Source: Crossaster papposus | Taxonomy: Eukaryota > Echinodermata > Asteroidea > Velatida > Solasteridae | Length of the DNA: 64,000 nt | NCBI GenBank assembly: GCA_037893245.1 | Contig: JBAIAA010000818.1 | Location: forward strand, 186,001 to 250,000 | Direction: 5' to 3' | Part shown: positions 1 to 10,019 of the stretch, one piece after another | How positions within the stretch are numbered: the stretch's first letter is position 1 | How the letters are laid out: the number at the start of each line of letters is the position of its first letter | Translations under genes and position numbers: made by a program | Notes under the pieces: model-generated | What the model was told of the DNA's origin: nothing | The model's input: only the letters and a program-made list of their open reading frames with translations | Database searches by the model: none

Positions 1-1306
1 ATTGAACTGGAATTTGTGCTTAGCGTATGGACCGTTAATCCGAAAGTTTTGATGGAACCTGTCGAATGTTCATTGGGACTTGCCTGTAATTTAGTTTCTG
101 CAAAGTCTCTGTGAAATTATTATTTTTATTTTTTTTGCAACCGAGTGAACTGTTTGAATAAGGTTAACATATGTGATGATATTTTTGTTGGATAAAACAA
201 GTGTATAATTTAAGTGTGCTCTCCCAGTTTGTAGTGGAACTGCAGGACACAACTTGTCCACATAATCACAATGTTAGGAATGATTATTTAATAAGTGTAT
301 CTTGTGGGGGGAATTAAAGTGACAGCACAGAAGCAAAGCGCCGTCTCCCGACTATCTTCCCCCCCCCTACATCATCATACTTATCTCTGCTATGTTTTTC
401 TATTTCTAATTATTTGTTTGCATCAAATGTCCCCAGACGTGCGTACACCAACTTATTTATGTATTTATGTTGTCTTCTACTATTTTTCAGATTGGTTTGC
501 TGTAGCCCTAAATTCACCACTTGTCTACATCCATTGCCTAAAGATGTCATTGCCAGGAAAAAGAAAAATCGTCCCCCTCCGCCCCCGTCTCTCCTCCCCG
601 CCCCTCTCCCCCCCCCCCCCCCCCTTTCCCCCTCCCGCCCCTTTTCCCCTCCCCTCCCCTCTCCTCCTGCCCCTTTCTCCCTACCCAAGTATTGTTGTGA
701 ACTAAAGCCTACCTATGTATGTGGTAAAAGTATTGTCCTGACCGCCCAGTGTATCATGATACAGTGCCCAACATTGAGGTGCCCACCCGAAATGTCATTT
801 TTGTATATTTTTGTCCAAAAAGCAAAGCTAACCCCTTACAATGTAAAAAGTCAAAATTCGGCCAATTTTGACCGAAAAACCAAGGCTAACCCCTTACACT
901 GAAAAAAGTATTAATATTGGCCAATATTGGCCAATTTCTGAACTCTTCATGGTTGATGTTTGTTGATGCCACAGCTTGTTTGAGGAGTGATGTCCATGCT
1001 GTTTGTAGGAATAGGCATTGAATAGTTAGCCGTTTGGTTTGGTGCTGGGTGTTGCACTTGAGATACGATTTTGTGAAGAGGTAAGGACTGGCAGAACTTG
1101 TATAATGTCGTTGGTGAAGTATTTTTAGCGTTCAAACTTTTTTGTACTGAGTTTGTGTGGTTATTTTCTGAACCACACATCTCACCAAAGAGTATTACTT
1201 ATCCTTTTGCTTTGTCGCCATGCCAACCATCAAATCTCCTGTTTGGAAAGATGTGCTGTCAAACACATTATTCTGAAGTTGTGTTCACTTTTGTTGTCAT
1301 TGTCAG
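1..1306 (+). other. Intron or upstream sequence of an unrecognised plus-strand gene
   Basis: No coding exon could be supported upstream of the terminal exon that begins at 1307. The stretch holds a C-rich polypyrimidine tract at about 575-690 and an imperfect tandem duplication with a period near 58 bp at about 815-910, where CTAACCCCTTACA occurs twice. Open frames here run through simple sequence and have no conserved-looking composition. I infer that most of it is the last intron of the gene ending at 1388. Confidence 0.4.
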
Positions 1307-1388
1307 GCTCCCTGCCACGTACATGCAGCTAGCGGGAAAGAGTCGCCACTTCATGAAGAAATACTTGAGTGTTAAGGAGGAGTTGTAG
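1307..1388 (+). CDS. Terminal coding exon of an unrecognised gene
   Basis: A polypyrimidine-rich stretch followed by TTGTCAG ends at 1306. The exon then reads one base that completes a split codon, followed by 26 codons and TAG at 1386-1388. The predicted C-terminus is basic and helix-like (begins LPATYMQLAGKSRHF, ends KKYLSVKEEL). Only this exon lies in the window; the rest of the gene lies to the left, beyond position 1. The sequence downstream to about 3400 looks like a long 3' UTR with AATAAA signals. I do not recognise the protein family. The acceptor, the open frame and the stop are visible; that this is a real last exon is inference. Confidence 0.5.
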
Positions 1389-3420
1389 TTTGGAACCTGG
1401 TAAGTTGTTCATTAAATCTAATTAAGTAGAGAGTTTTTGCATGCAAATGAAACTAGTCATATTCTGGATATGTTAGCATACATGTTAGTTTGTATTTGTA
1501 AAGGTAGTATACACCATTTGCGAACCTCCCCAAACGAAATCACTGAATTACGGTTGAATTAATGAAAGTAGTTAGTCCCCCAGAGTTTGCTGAATATCAA
1601 CGCAAGACCCAGGTAATGGGATGACCTATATTACTGCGTCTCCAACCCTCCAGCCAGCACTGCACAAAGGCCCGAATATTCTGTCCTTTGGCAAGACTCA
1701 TCCCCTGCCAAGGCAGTCAAGCCTAGTCAACCATAACAGTCTATCCACACTGCCACTGTCATCATAGAAATTCTGAACTTGGACCCCACTCCATGTAGAT
1801 GTATAGTGGATATTTTTATAGTTTGCTCTAAAGCAGTGTAACGTTGTAGAGTTATTACCGAAAAGGTAAAAAATAGAAATAGCCTAAAGTTCACTGACTG
1901 CTTTTATCTAATAGTCTTTTTGAATGTGTTTTGCTGTTGAGGTTCCCGGGACTCCAGAACTGATGATTTGAGCCACACCCAATCCATGCTGATAACTGTA
2001 ACCTTGATGACAAGCACATGTGTCACAAATCTGCATCTGCCTACACGTGGTGAGACTGTCGTGCTGTACGTCAATGATGAGTTCCAGGGTGGAGAATTCC
2101 GAACTTGACTTAGTGTTAGTGATAACACCATTGTAATTCTAGGTAGTGAGATGTGTGGTTGTGAATCGAAATAGCTGAAATGGAATATTTTGGACAGTAT
2201 GCTGTGCACGTCATCGAAGAGCAGATACTAGAACTGTGAAGCGGGGTTATATAGAAGTCTTGAAAGCTGCATACAACCCTGTGTTACTGTTAGCTTCACT
2301 CTGCCTGTCACCAGACAGTAAGAAATTCTGTCTTAAATGTAGAGTTTCATCCAGTTCATTTGAGAACGACACATGTCACTAATGAGAATCAGCGTGGTGT
2401 TATGGTAAACTAGTTATCTTAAAGTTGTTCATTGTAAACAATAATGACAGTGTTTCTGGCCAAATTAAAAATGTATAAATGTAATGGTTTTGTGAAAGGG
2501 TGTACAGAATGGTCACCTGCACAGCATTGACACAAATATATGTATATGTTGGTTATATAGTTATTGTTATATCATTATAAGTTACTGAACTGGCTTTATT
2601 TATTGTATGCGGTGAAATTTAGTTTATGTAAAATCTCCTTTTGTGTATCAACTTATGGTGCAGATTGTTGTGGATATTGAGCACATAAAGATGTTTGCCG
2701 TAATGTTGTTCTTTCTTTGTCTCGCTTCTCCCTTCCCCCTTACCCCCTACTGTACCCTACCCCTTTCTTCTTCCCATTTCCCCCTACACCCCCCCTCCCT
2801 CTGTCCCCCCCCCCCCCTACCCCACCCCCCTTCTGCACCTACTACCTACCTACCCCCCTCACAAGAAAAAATTATCTATACCACAAGTTTCTGCATTTCT
2901 AAATAAAACAGTCTGTTCTTGATTTAGCTATTTTTCCCCTTGTGTTATGTGAAGTGCCATTGTTTTATTTGGATCATTAATGATTATCTGCTTTAAGTAC
3001 GATCACATGTGAACTGCTCCAACAACCTTGACAAATATGGTTTAACCCATATTGTCTACATACACAAAAAACTGAACAGTGTTAACCATGATTTTTAAAT
3101 ATCTGTACCCCCCCATCTTATCAGCGTGGCTCAGATCTTGGGAATCTCAACACATTCACAAAGACTATTATTAGATGAAACAAATTATTTGTTTTTAAAC
3201 CCCACCTGAAATGAGTTTATTGTAATAAAACACCTTTATGGGGTAAATATATGATTTGTGACGTCTCTCATTGGTTTGGTATATGAATCTCAATCAAGGA
3301 TGTGTCCTCCATTTACACCATAAACAAATCCATTGTGGAACTTCTGTTGAAATGGTCAGTATATTGTGAAGAATAAATTAATAAGTACTGTGTGTAGTTG
3401 TTTTAAGGCTATAATACATG
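1389..3420 (+). other. Probable 3' UTR and downstream region
   Basis: AT-rich, no coding exon seen. Candidate polyadenylation signals (AATAAA) lie near 2903 and 3372. A pyrimidine-rich tract with long C runs occupies about 2720-2860. A fragment of the long-TIR repeat family (AAAGGTAGTATACACCATTTG) lies at about 1500-1522. The segment 3263-3335 is a diverged copy of a repeat also present at 26430-26560: both share the TCTCATTGGTTT, GAATCTCAATC and TGTCCTCCATTTACACC words. Confidence 0.4.
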
Positions 3421-3695
3421 TTGCTGTAAGCGCTATTTCTGACTCCCATTTAATTTTTGGGTGAACCCATATTTACATAGATCATTGAACTAGGTCTACT
3501 TTTGTTAAAGCGCCGTCTAGGTTTTTCATTTTGCACACTTTAACCGTCATTCTGTTCTTGGATGAAGACCACTCAAACCATATTTTTTGTCTCTTCTGCA
3601 GTTTACAGGTATGGCCCATTTATCCATAGTGCGGGTTACATTTGTAAAGAATTAAACAAAAACCCACTGGATATGTTTCATATTTTGTTTAATTA

Positions 3696-3742
3696 GGGGG
3701 GGGGGGGGGGGGGGGGGGGGGTGTGAAAAAAAAAAAAAAAAA
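3696..3742. repeat. Poly-G tract followed by poly-A
   Basis: A run of 26 G from 3696 to 3721 is followed within a few bases by about 17 A. Similar long G or C runs recur across the window, for example at 34768, 35831, 43510, 43646, 51885, 55842 and 60293. Confidence 0.9.
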
Positions 3743-3815
3743 GAAAAGTTGTTCCGGGTGTTTTTTTTTTTGGAGATAGTTTATTTTGCGTGGTACGGCC
3801 ATTGAAAGAGAAAAA

Positions 3816-3953
3816 TATCTTTTTATCTTTTTATCTTTTTATCTTTTTATCTTTTTATCTTTTTATCTTTTTATCTTTTTATCTTTTTATCTTTTTATCT
3901 TTTTATCTTTTTATCTTTTTATCTTTTTATCTTTTTATCTTTTTATCTTTTAT
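3816..3953. repeat. (ATCTTTTT)n microsatellite
   Basis: About 17 nearly perfect copies of the 8-bp unit ATCTTTTT. The array ends with a shortened unit, ATCTTTT. Length is likely to vary between individuals. Confidence 0.95.
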
Positions 3954-3971
3954 CAAATTGCATAATTAGTA

Positions 3972-4168
3972 TTTAAGCTTATTGAGTACAGTTACAGTAC
4001 TTCAAAAAGCAATGTGCACTATTTCACAATCTAGCTTTATTGAGTACAAGTACAGTACTTCAACAAACAGTTATTTTAACTTCATGAAGTGCAGTTACAG
4101 CACACATTTAGAGCTATTTCATATTGTAGCTTCAAAAAGTACAGTTGCAGCACTTCTACAAGCACAGA
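3972..4168. repeat. Imperfect tandem array, unit about 50-55 bp
   Basis: Four diverged copies of a unit built around TTGAGTACAGTTACAGTACTTCAA (here split: TTGAGTACAG then TTACAGTACTTCAA). Each repeats the pair of words TACAGTTACAG and CACTTC or TACTTCAA. Open frames through it are by-products of the repeat. Confidence 0.6.
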
Positions 4169-4534
4169 ATTAAACAATTTAAACTTAAAGTTCATGTTAC
4201 TCACATATTCTCATCAATAGGTTTGTCTGAAATGCAGTCAAGTTACATTTTTGATCACAATCAAGTCCTGTAATAGCATTTCAAAAATAAAATACGAGGT
4301 TAATATCAATATACACCGTGTGACAATATATCAATCATTTAAATATCATGTACATTGTTCACAATCTTGTCAATTTGATCCAAAATATGTAGATACTAAA
4401 ATAAAATTTCAATATATCCTTCGTGTATTAATAAAGTATCCCATTGTCAATATTATACATTCTTTGGTTTTGTGGTAAAACTATTTCACAAAAAGGTTCA
4501 ATTTACACCAATTTCTTTTTTTAAATTCAGCATA

Positions 4535-4642
4535 TCATAAATGTGACAGTATTTCTACTACAATAAACTTAGGATTCAGGTACTGGTCAGGTTTTAAAAG
4601 GCATTTGGTCCAAGGTAGCGTTCCATCGTACAATCCAGAAAC
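4535..4642 (-). CDS. Possible terminal exon of the phosphatase-like unit
   Basis: A TTTGTTAAACAG-type acceptor is followed by 35 open codons beginning VSGLYDGTLPWTK and ending VVEILSHL, then TGA. Its phase agrees with the preceding block at 5139-5063, which itself agrees with 5363-5320 and 6080-5991. The four blocks therefore read as one open chain. The sequence does not resemble the normal end of a tyrosine phosphatase domain, and I cannot assign it to a family. Confidence 0.4.
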   Translation of the reverse strand, partial: VSGLYDGTLPWTKCLLKPDQYLNPKFIVVEILSHL

Positions 4643-5062
4643 CTGTTTAACAAAAAACAATATTTAAAAAAAATTGAACAGTATATTGTGGACAATATTT
4701 CAGTTATATTAGGGGGAGGTTTAACATTGACATACAATTATATTACACAAAATTCTCGGTAACATGCAAGGATAACGCAATTTCATTTATACAAATTATA
4801 GGCTATAAACTTCTTTTTAAATAAAATATTAAAAAAAAAACTATCTAATAATTCAGTTAAAAATGTGCCAATTTCATGACATTTCAACGAGTAAACCCTT
4901 ACCATTCGATTTTTGGATATATTCATTTCTATCCAAGAATTATTATTTAGTTCAAACCTTGCACAATATGCAGAGCAACATGCTTGGCTAAACATGTGTA
5001 CATTAAAATACTATTTGCTTGGGATATTAACACATTTCTAGGAAAATGTAGCCAATTCCTAC

Positions 5063-5139
5063 CTGTTCTACAAGTTTGCATAAATGGTACTCGAGTCCAA
5101 GTATATCTGCAGGAGATAGTCGCACATTCCATATTGTTC
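5063..5139 (-). CDS. Possible exon: TIWNVRLSPADILGLEYHLC block
   Basis: A T-rich acceptor ending TTTTAAG precedes the exon, and CAG followed by GTAGGA closes it. Of the three frames, the one that fits the preceding exon's single leftover base is open and gives 25 residues (TIWNVRLSPADILG...LCKLVEQ), with a composition typical of a folded protein. One other frame contains a stop. There is no copy in the duplicated unit to the right, so the exon lies outside the tandem duplication. Family not recognised. Confidence 0.4.
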
Positions 5140-5244
5140 CTTAAAAAAAATAAAAAATACAAGCAGGTCCAGTCAGGTTGGTGTAACAATTCTTTCTTGC
5201 AATTTACTATTATAGCAAATCTTTCTGAAATGGTTTAAAATTCA

Positions 5245-6683
5245 GGTCAACACGACTGTTTAATGAATATTCTAGTGATAAGCATTTCAGTTCACCAAAT
5301 TGATTACTCAAATACATACCACTCCTTGAAACGAGTCTATGTCGTCTTCTAGTAGCGCCATCACTACAACAACAACAACAACCCAAATTTAATGTCTCAT
5401 TTGAACAAGCAACAGCAATACAATAGCAAGAATTTCATACTAATTAAATTAATAAGTTGCATAATATTGTATGTGGTTTTTTTTTTTTTAAATAGCTTTA
5501 GTCATGTCAACAATAACATTACATTAATCTGAATATTTAGTATTCATAACATGTATACATTTTGGGGTAAAATTCAATCACCAAATAATATAAGTTTGTA
5601 GTCTACTTACATGCAATTGGGTCATTCTTGGCTAGGCGTGCTCAAACAATGGCCAGTCTAAACATTCATACTGAAAAATAAAAATATACATTTGTTGAAA
5701 ATATAGACAATAACACACATCTCAGGTTACAGTTAGATACTACAAATAAAAACTTAGTTTGTAAACATTTCCAATTCTTGGCTAATTATATTTAAGTAGA
5801 AACTACCTTTTTCTCGATGTACACAGTACATTTACAGCCTTTTACATTAGTGTATCTAGTTGTCTCGGTCAACTCAATAACCGGTCCCATAAAAACAAAC
5901 AAATCTTTATACCATTTACAAGGACAAGATGAAAGATGCGTTTGACATGCAAGTTACATATTTCAATCATCCAATTTTAACTCAACTAACCTACAAATGC
6001 AGGAAACTTGGTCATACACCATCCTCCAGAAGTTTACAGTGTTAGGCATGGGCATCTGGGTACTGATGTACATCTTTCTCCTGCAAAAAAGCCTACCGAG
6101 ATATGTAAAGGAACATGGGTAAATGTTAATATATTTAGGCACAACATAAATTGCGATTGCGATTTAAAAATGCTACATACATTTTAATTACATTATTCAA
6201 ATCAGCATACTTTATCTCCTAAACTTTAAGTAATGCGAGGCAACACTTCAAACCTTATTTTTATAAGGCAAATGGGTTTGGCAATATAAATTAACTAAAC
6301 AAATATTCATTTAAAAAAAATGTAGGTGTACTTACTCTCATTGGCATACACACCACTCATCAGAAATAGACAGTTACGATCCTCTGCAGAATGAGAAATA
6401 CAAAATGTTGCACAAGGTATCGATACAATCTATAAACATTTCTTTTTTTTACATTCTTGTAATATAATTATAATGGCAAATCTACTAGGTACATCTGTAA
6501 ATATTTGTTTATTAAATGTATATCTAAATCCATGCAAATAAAGCAAAGTTCAGACGTTTGTTAATATTTGTCACATTGAATGGTTTCAGATAAATAAATT
6601 ATACACGTCTGTAGGTGTGTCTTGTTATATCACATCCTACATAGTCATAGTAATAACATTGCTAATAACCTTTATTTCTTGTC
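5245..6683. repeat. Tandem segmental duplication, copy A
   Basis: This 1.44-kb block and the one at 7738-9098 align almost end to end, exons and introns alike, starting at TCAACACGACTGTTTAATGA and ending at CCTTTATTTCTTGTC. The right breakpoint falls inside the phosphatase linker exon, so copy A keeps only the last bases of that exon. Intronic indels and substitutions are moderate, which indicates a duplication that is not very recent. Confidence 0.85.
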
Positions 6684-7737
6684 GACATGGCTTGCGCCTG
6701 TCGCAAGCGAAACTGTATCGTATTCTCACCAGCCATATCTGGAGTGTGGGAAGGCAGCAGAACGGATAGAATCAGCATATTTGAGCATTTGGCATGCATT
6801 TCTAGGTTGGCACAACAAGTATATCGAAGCAAAAACCAGAAAGGCAGATGTTCACTGCTCAACTGATGTTATTTGGGGAGCATGTTTACGAGGACAAATC
6901 TGCCAAGCCGGCGACTCATTTGACCCAATCATAAAAACTGTCAAACAAAGAATTGTCAAAGCAAGGACCATATGCCGACTTCCAAAGAACTCTAAACTCC
7001 ACGAACTCCCCTTTCCAAATTTTTTGCTTCACACTTGTGGGACCCCCAACACCAAACACTAGTCAAATTTGCACAATCAGAAGACGGGGCCGAGGTAATG
7101 GAGAAGGATGGGCAAATGGACTAAACACTAGTAGTAATTGGTTGAGGGGTTGATTCCTCATAATTAGTACCGGTACTAGCCGTACTACTTACCCGACTCT
7201 AAAGTCGTGGACGAGTCACCTCTGGGACAACTGATGGTGGATGGTGCAGCAATTGGGCCTCTATCGCTGCTGACAGGGCCTGCCGTATCCAACAGGTATG
7301 CAATACCCGCAGCCATTGGTGCATCCCATGGTTCGACTGAAATTGCATCACTACAGCATCCTGCCGAGAGGACGAACGGGGCCGTCCCCGCGGCCGCATC
7401 CACCTGGTACCGACCATATTAACGCCAAAAGCATTGGCTAACTCATCGGCAGGGAAAAACAAATTTAAAAAAAATAAAATTAGACTTGTGCAAAAACAAA
7501 CGATTTTTTGCAAGACGAAATTTCTACAACCAAACAGTTCGGCTTCTCAAACAAAAGTGAGTGGCCAAGTGCTTGAATTGAGGTAATAGTATCAAGCCAA
7601 GTGAACTAGTTCATATCCATAAATCAGTCCGACCACAAGGGGAGTGACCTGAACTGACCAAACTCTAGCTCCGCTAAAGCCTTGCAAACTGTCCAGCGGT
7701 GATTAATTATTTGAAGCTTTAATGGGCTTTAATTATA
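6684..7737. other. Spacer between the duplicated units, with an exon-like GC-rich patch
   Basis: About 1 kb that occurs in neither copy of the duplication. The part at 6690-7060 is open in plus frame (…KAAERIESAYLSIWHAFLGW…) but has no homology I recognise. The part at 7185-7430 is clearly richer in GC than its surroundings and is open on both strands for more than 70 codons. On the minus strand it contains VGTRWMRPRGRPRSSSRQDA. It may be a captured gene or transposon fragment, but I see no diagnostic motif. Confidence 0.35.
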
Positions 7738-9098
7738 AGATCAACACGACTGTTTAATGAACATTCTGGTGATAATCAATTACTCGAATACGTACCACTG
7801 CTTGAAACGAGTCTACTACGTTGTCTTCTAGTAGTACCACCACTACAACACAAATTAAAACATTGCACATTTAAAGTCTCATTCATTAAAAATTTCATAA
7901 TAAATTAATAAGTTACATAACAATTTCTGTATTTTTAATAGCTTTAGCTGGGGTCATGTTAACAATAACATGTTCATTTAGGGGTAAAATTCAATCACCA
8001 AATAATTTACGTTTGTAGTCTACTTACAAACAATGAGGTCATCCTTAACTAGGCGCGCTCTCAAACAATGGCCAGTCTAAACATTTATACTGAAAATTAA
8101 AAATATAGGGCCTACACATTTTCAAAACGGACAATAATACACACATCTCAGGTTTCAGTTACATTCTATCAATAAAAGCTCATTTTAAAAAAACATTTAC
8201 AATTGTTGGCTAATGCTATTTCAGTAGAAACTACCTTCTCCTCGTTGCTGTGCACAGTAAATTTCAAGCCTTTTACATTAGTGTATCGAGTTGTCTCAGT
8301 CAACTCGATAACTGGTCTCATAAAAAATTTAAAAAAATTAAACCATTTACAAGCACAAGATGACAGATGCGTTTGTTATTAGGTTACAGATTTCAATCAT
8401 CCAATTTTAACTCAACTAACCTACAAATGCAGGAAACTTGGTCATACACCATCCTCCAGAAGTTTACAGTGTTAGGCATGGGCATCTGGGTACTGATGTA
8501 CGTCTTTCTCCTGCAAAAACCCGACCGAAATATGAAAAGGAACATGGGTAAATGTTGATGTATTTAGGCAAAACATAAATTGCAATTTAAAAATGCCACA
8601 TACATTTGAAATACAGTATTCAAATCAGCATACTTTATCTCATAAACTTTAAGTAATGCAGAGGCAACACTTCAAACCTTATTTTTATAAGGCAAATGGG
8701 TTTGGCAATATCAATTACCTACACAAATATTCATTTAAAAAAATGTAGGTATACTTACTCTCATTGGCATACACACCACTCATCAGAAATAGACAGTTAC
8801 GATCCTCTGCAGAATGAGAAATACAAAATGTTGCACAAGGTATAATCTATAAACATTTACTTTTGACATTCTTGTAATATAATTATAACGGCAAATCTAC
8901 TAGCTGCATCTATAAATATTTGTTCATTAAATGTATATCTAAATCTAGGCAACTAAAACAAAGTTCAGACATTTGTTAATATTTTTTACATTTAATGGTT
9001 TGCAATAAAGAAATTATACATGCTGTGTGTATTGTTATATCACATCCTACATAGTCGTAGCAATAACATTGCTATTTACCTTTATTTCTTGTCAACAT
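7738..9098. repeat. Tandem segmental duplication, copy B
   Basis: Direct repeat of 5245-6683 in the same orientation. The DRNCLFLMSG block is identical in both copies over its 48 bases. The YISTQMPMP block differs at one base that changes Met to Thr. The small 7796-7842 block is one codon longer than its partner at 5320-5363, so the insertion keeps the frame. Copy B extends into the complete linker exon at 9080-9171. Confidence 0.85.
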
Positions 9099-9841
9099 TC
9101 TCGGGTAGTAAACCATTGGAAGTCCATTTAGTTTCTTGGCTTAGTTTCCTTTCCATCAGCTTACTCAGCATCTGTCAATCGTAAAAACATACAACACAAT
9201 AATAGTTTAGGTTATTTCTTCCGTTTGAAGCTTAATATTAACTTATCCTAGTTGATAACATTGACCTCAACTGCACCGCACCATTTCAAATGTCACTTTG
9301 ACATTTGTTATTGATTTGCAGATATGTATGAGTGTTTCAGGAAATAAATACATTGAGCTAATTCATGTACCAAATCAAATTATTAATTCAATTTTTTGTT
9401 TGTTCATGACTTGCCTCAAACTGTTCTAAACTCCTTTTCTGGCTTGCAGTTTTCACACTTTTCCGAGTCGTTAACTTCAAACGGCAAGTAGTCATCGTAG
9501 ACAAAGCTATATTTCTCCTAAATACAAACAAACAGTTAAGGAAATACAATTCATTACCACATCAAAAAACTGTTGCACACACGGGTACAGAAAAATAAAT
9601 ACATTAAGTATTACTTAGATAATATTTTCAGGTATATCACTTTTGGGCAGTTAGTCTTACCACTATTTGTACCATCTTGTTCAGTCTCAGCACATCAATT
9701 TGTCCCTCCTTGTGCAATGTACAGCCAATGCCAGCACTATACACACAAATTTTACTTAAATATAAACAAAATTTCATTTAAACACTTATATAATTGGAAG
9801 GGGTTCACTAAACCATCTTGCATTTTAAATATTGATTAAAA

Positions 9842-9999
9842 TGTGACCCAGCACTCGAGTAAATGAGACACTCGAGGCAAAAATTTTAATTGAGATTTTG
9901 ATTTTATCATTTAAAGCTTGTTTAGCTTTAAATGATGAAATCAAAATCTCAATTTCCATTTTTGCCTCAAAGTGTCTCATTTACTCGTGCTGGGTCACA
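9842..9999. mobile_element. Palindromic foldback element (158 bp)
   Basis: The ends are TGTGACCCAGCACTCG and its complement. The two arms of about 75 bp are near-perfect inverted copies meeting at a loop of a few bases around 9920 (AAAGCTTGTTTAGCTTT). The arms carry matching GAGATTTTGATTT and AAATCAAAATCTC blocks. This is a complete MITE or foldback element. The TGTGACC terminus is shared with the elements at 29282 and 32779, which suggests a common transposase source. Confidence 0.85.
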
Positions 10000-10019
10000 A
10001 ATGGGTTACAATTCAAATT

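Larger units (their letters stand above)
4535..9736 (-). pseudogene. Receptor-type tyrosine phosphatase remnant with tandem exon duplication
   Basis: Exon-like blocks with consensus splice sites lie on the minus strand. In transcript order: 9736-9661 (AGIG followed by EGQIDVLRL and NKMVQIV, the end of a PTP domain); 9517-9415 (EKYSFVYDDYLPFE); 9171-9080 (inter-domain linker ending LLPENVDKK); 8806-8759 and 6383-6336 (DRNCLFLMSG); 8510-8421 and 6080-5991 (YISTQMPMPNTVNFWRMVYDQ); 7842-7796 and 5363-5320; then 5139-5063 and 4642-4535. The STQ..PMPNT..FWRMVY block is diagnostic of tyrosine phosphatase domains, and the order matches the end of D1, the linker and the start of D2. The first domain lacks its HCX5R signature: the position after AGIG is Cys, and the following helix is missing. 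Several junctions do not keep frame (linker to D2, and between the first two D2 blocks), and no earlier D1 exons were found. A decayed gene is the best reading. A lineage-specific pseudophosphatase with unusual splicing is the alternative. Confidence 0.6.

Noticed and set aside
295-902. Pro-rich open frames on both strands
   Set aside because: They run through a C-rich polypyrimidine tract; composition explains the open frames and there is no conserved content.
2643-2906. Pro-rich open frame near the end of the first 3' UTR
   Set aside because: Simple CT-rich sequence just before a polyadenylation signal.
5611-5670. Conserved block in both duplicated units (and 8028-8089) with splice-like borders and a YECLDWPLFE reading
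   Set aside because: It does not keep phase with its neighbours, and all frames stop. The copies differ by 2 bp, and skipping it restores phase between the flanking blocks. Treated as intronic.
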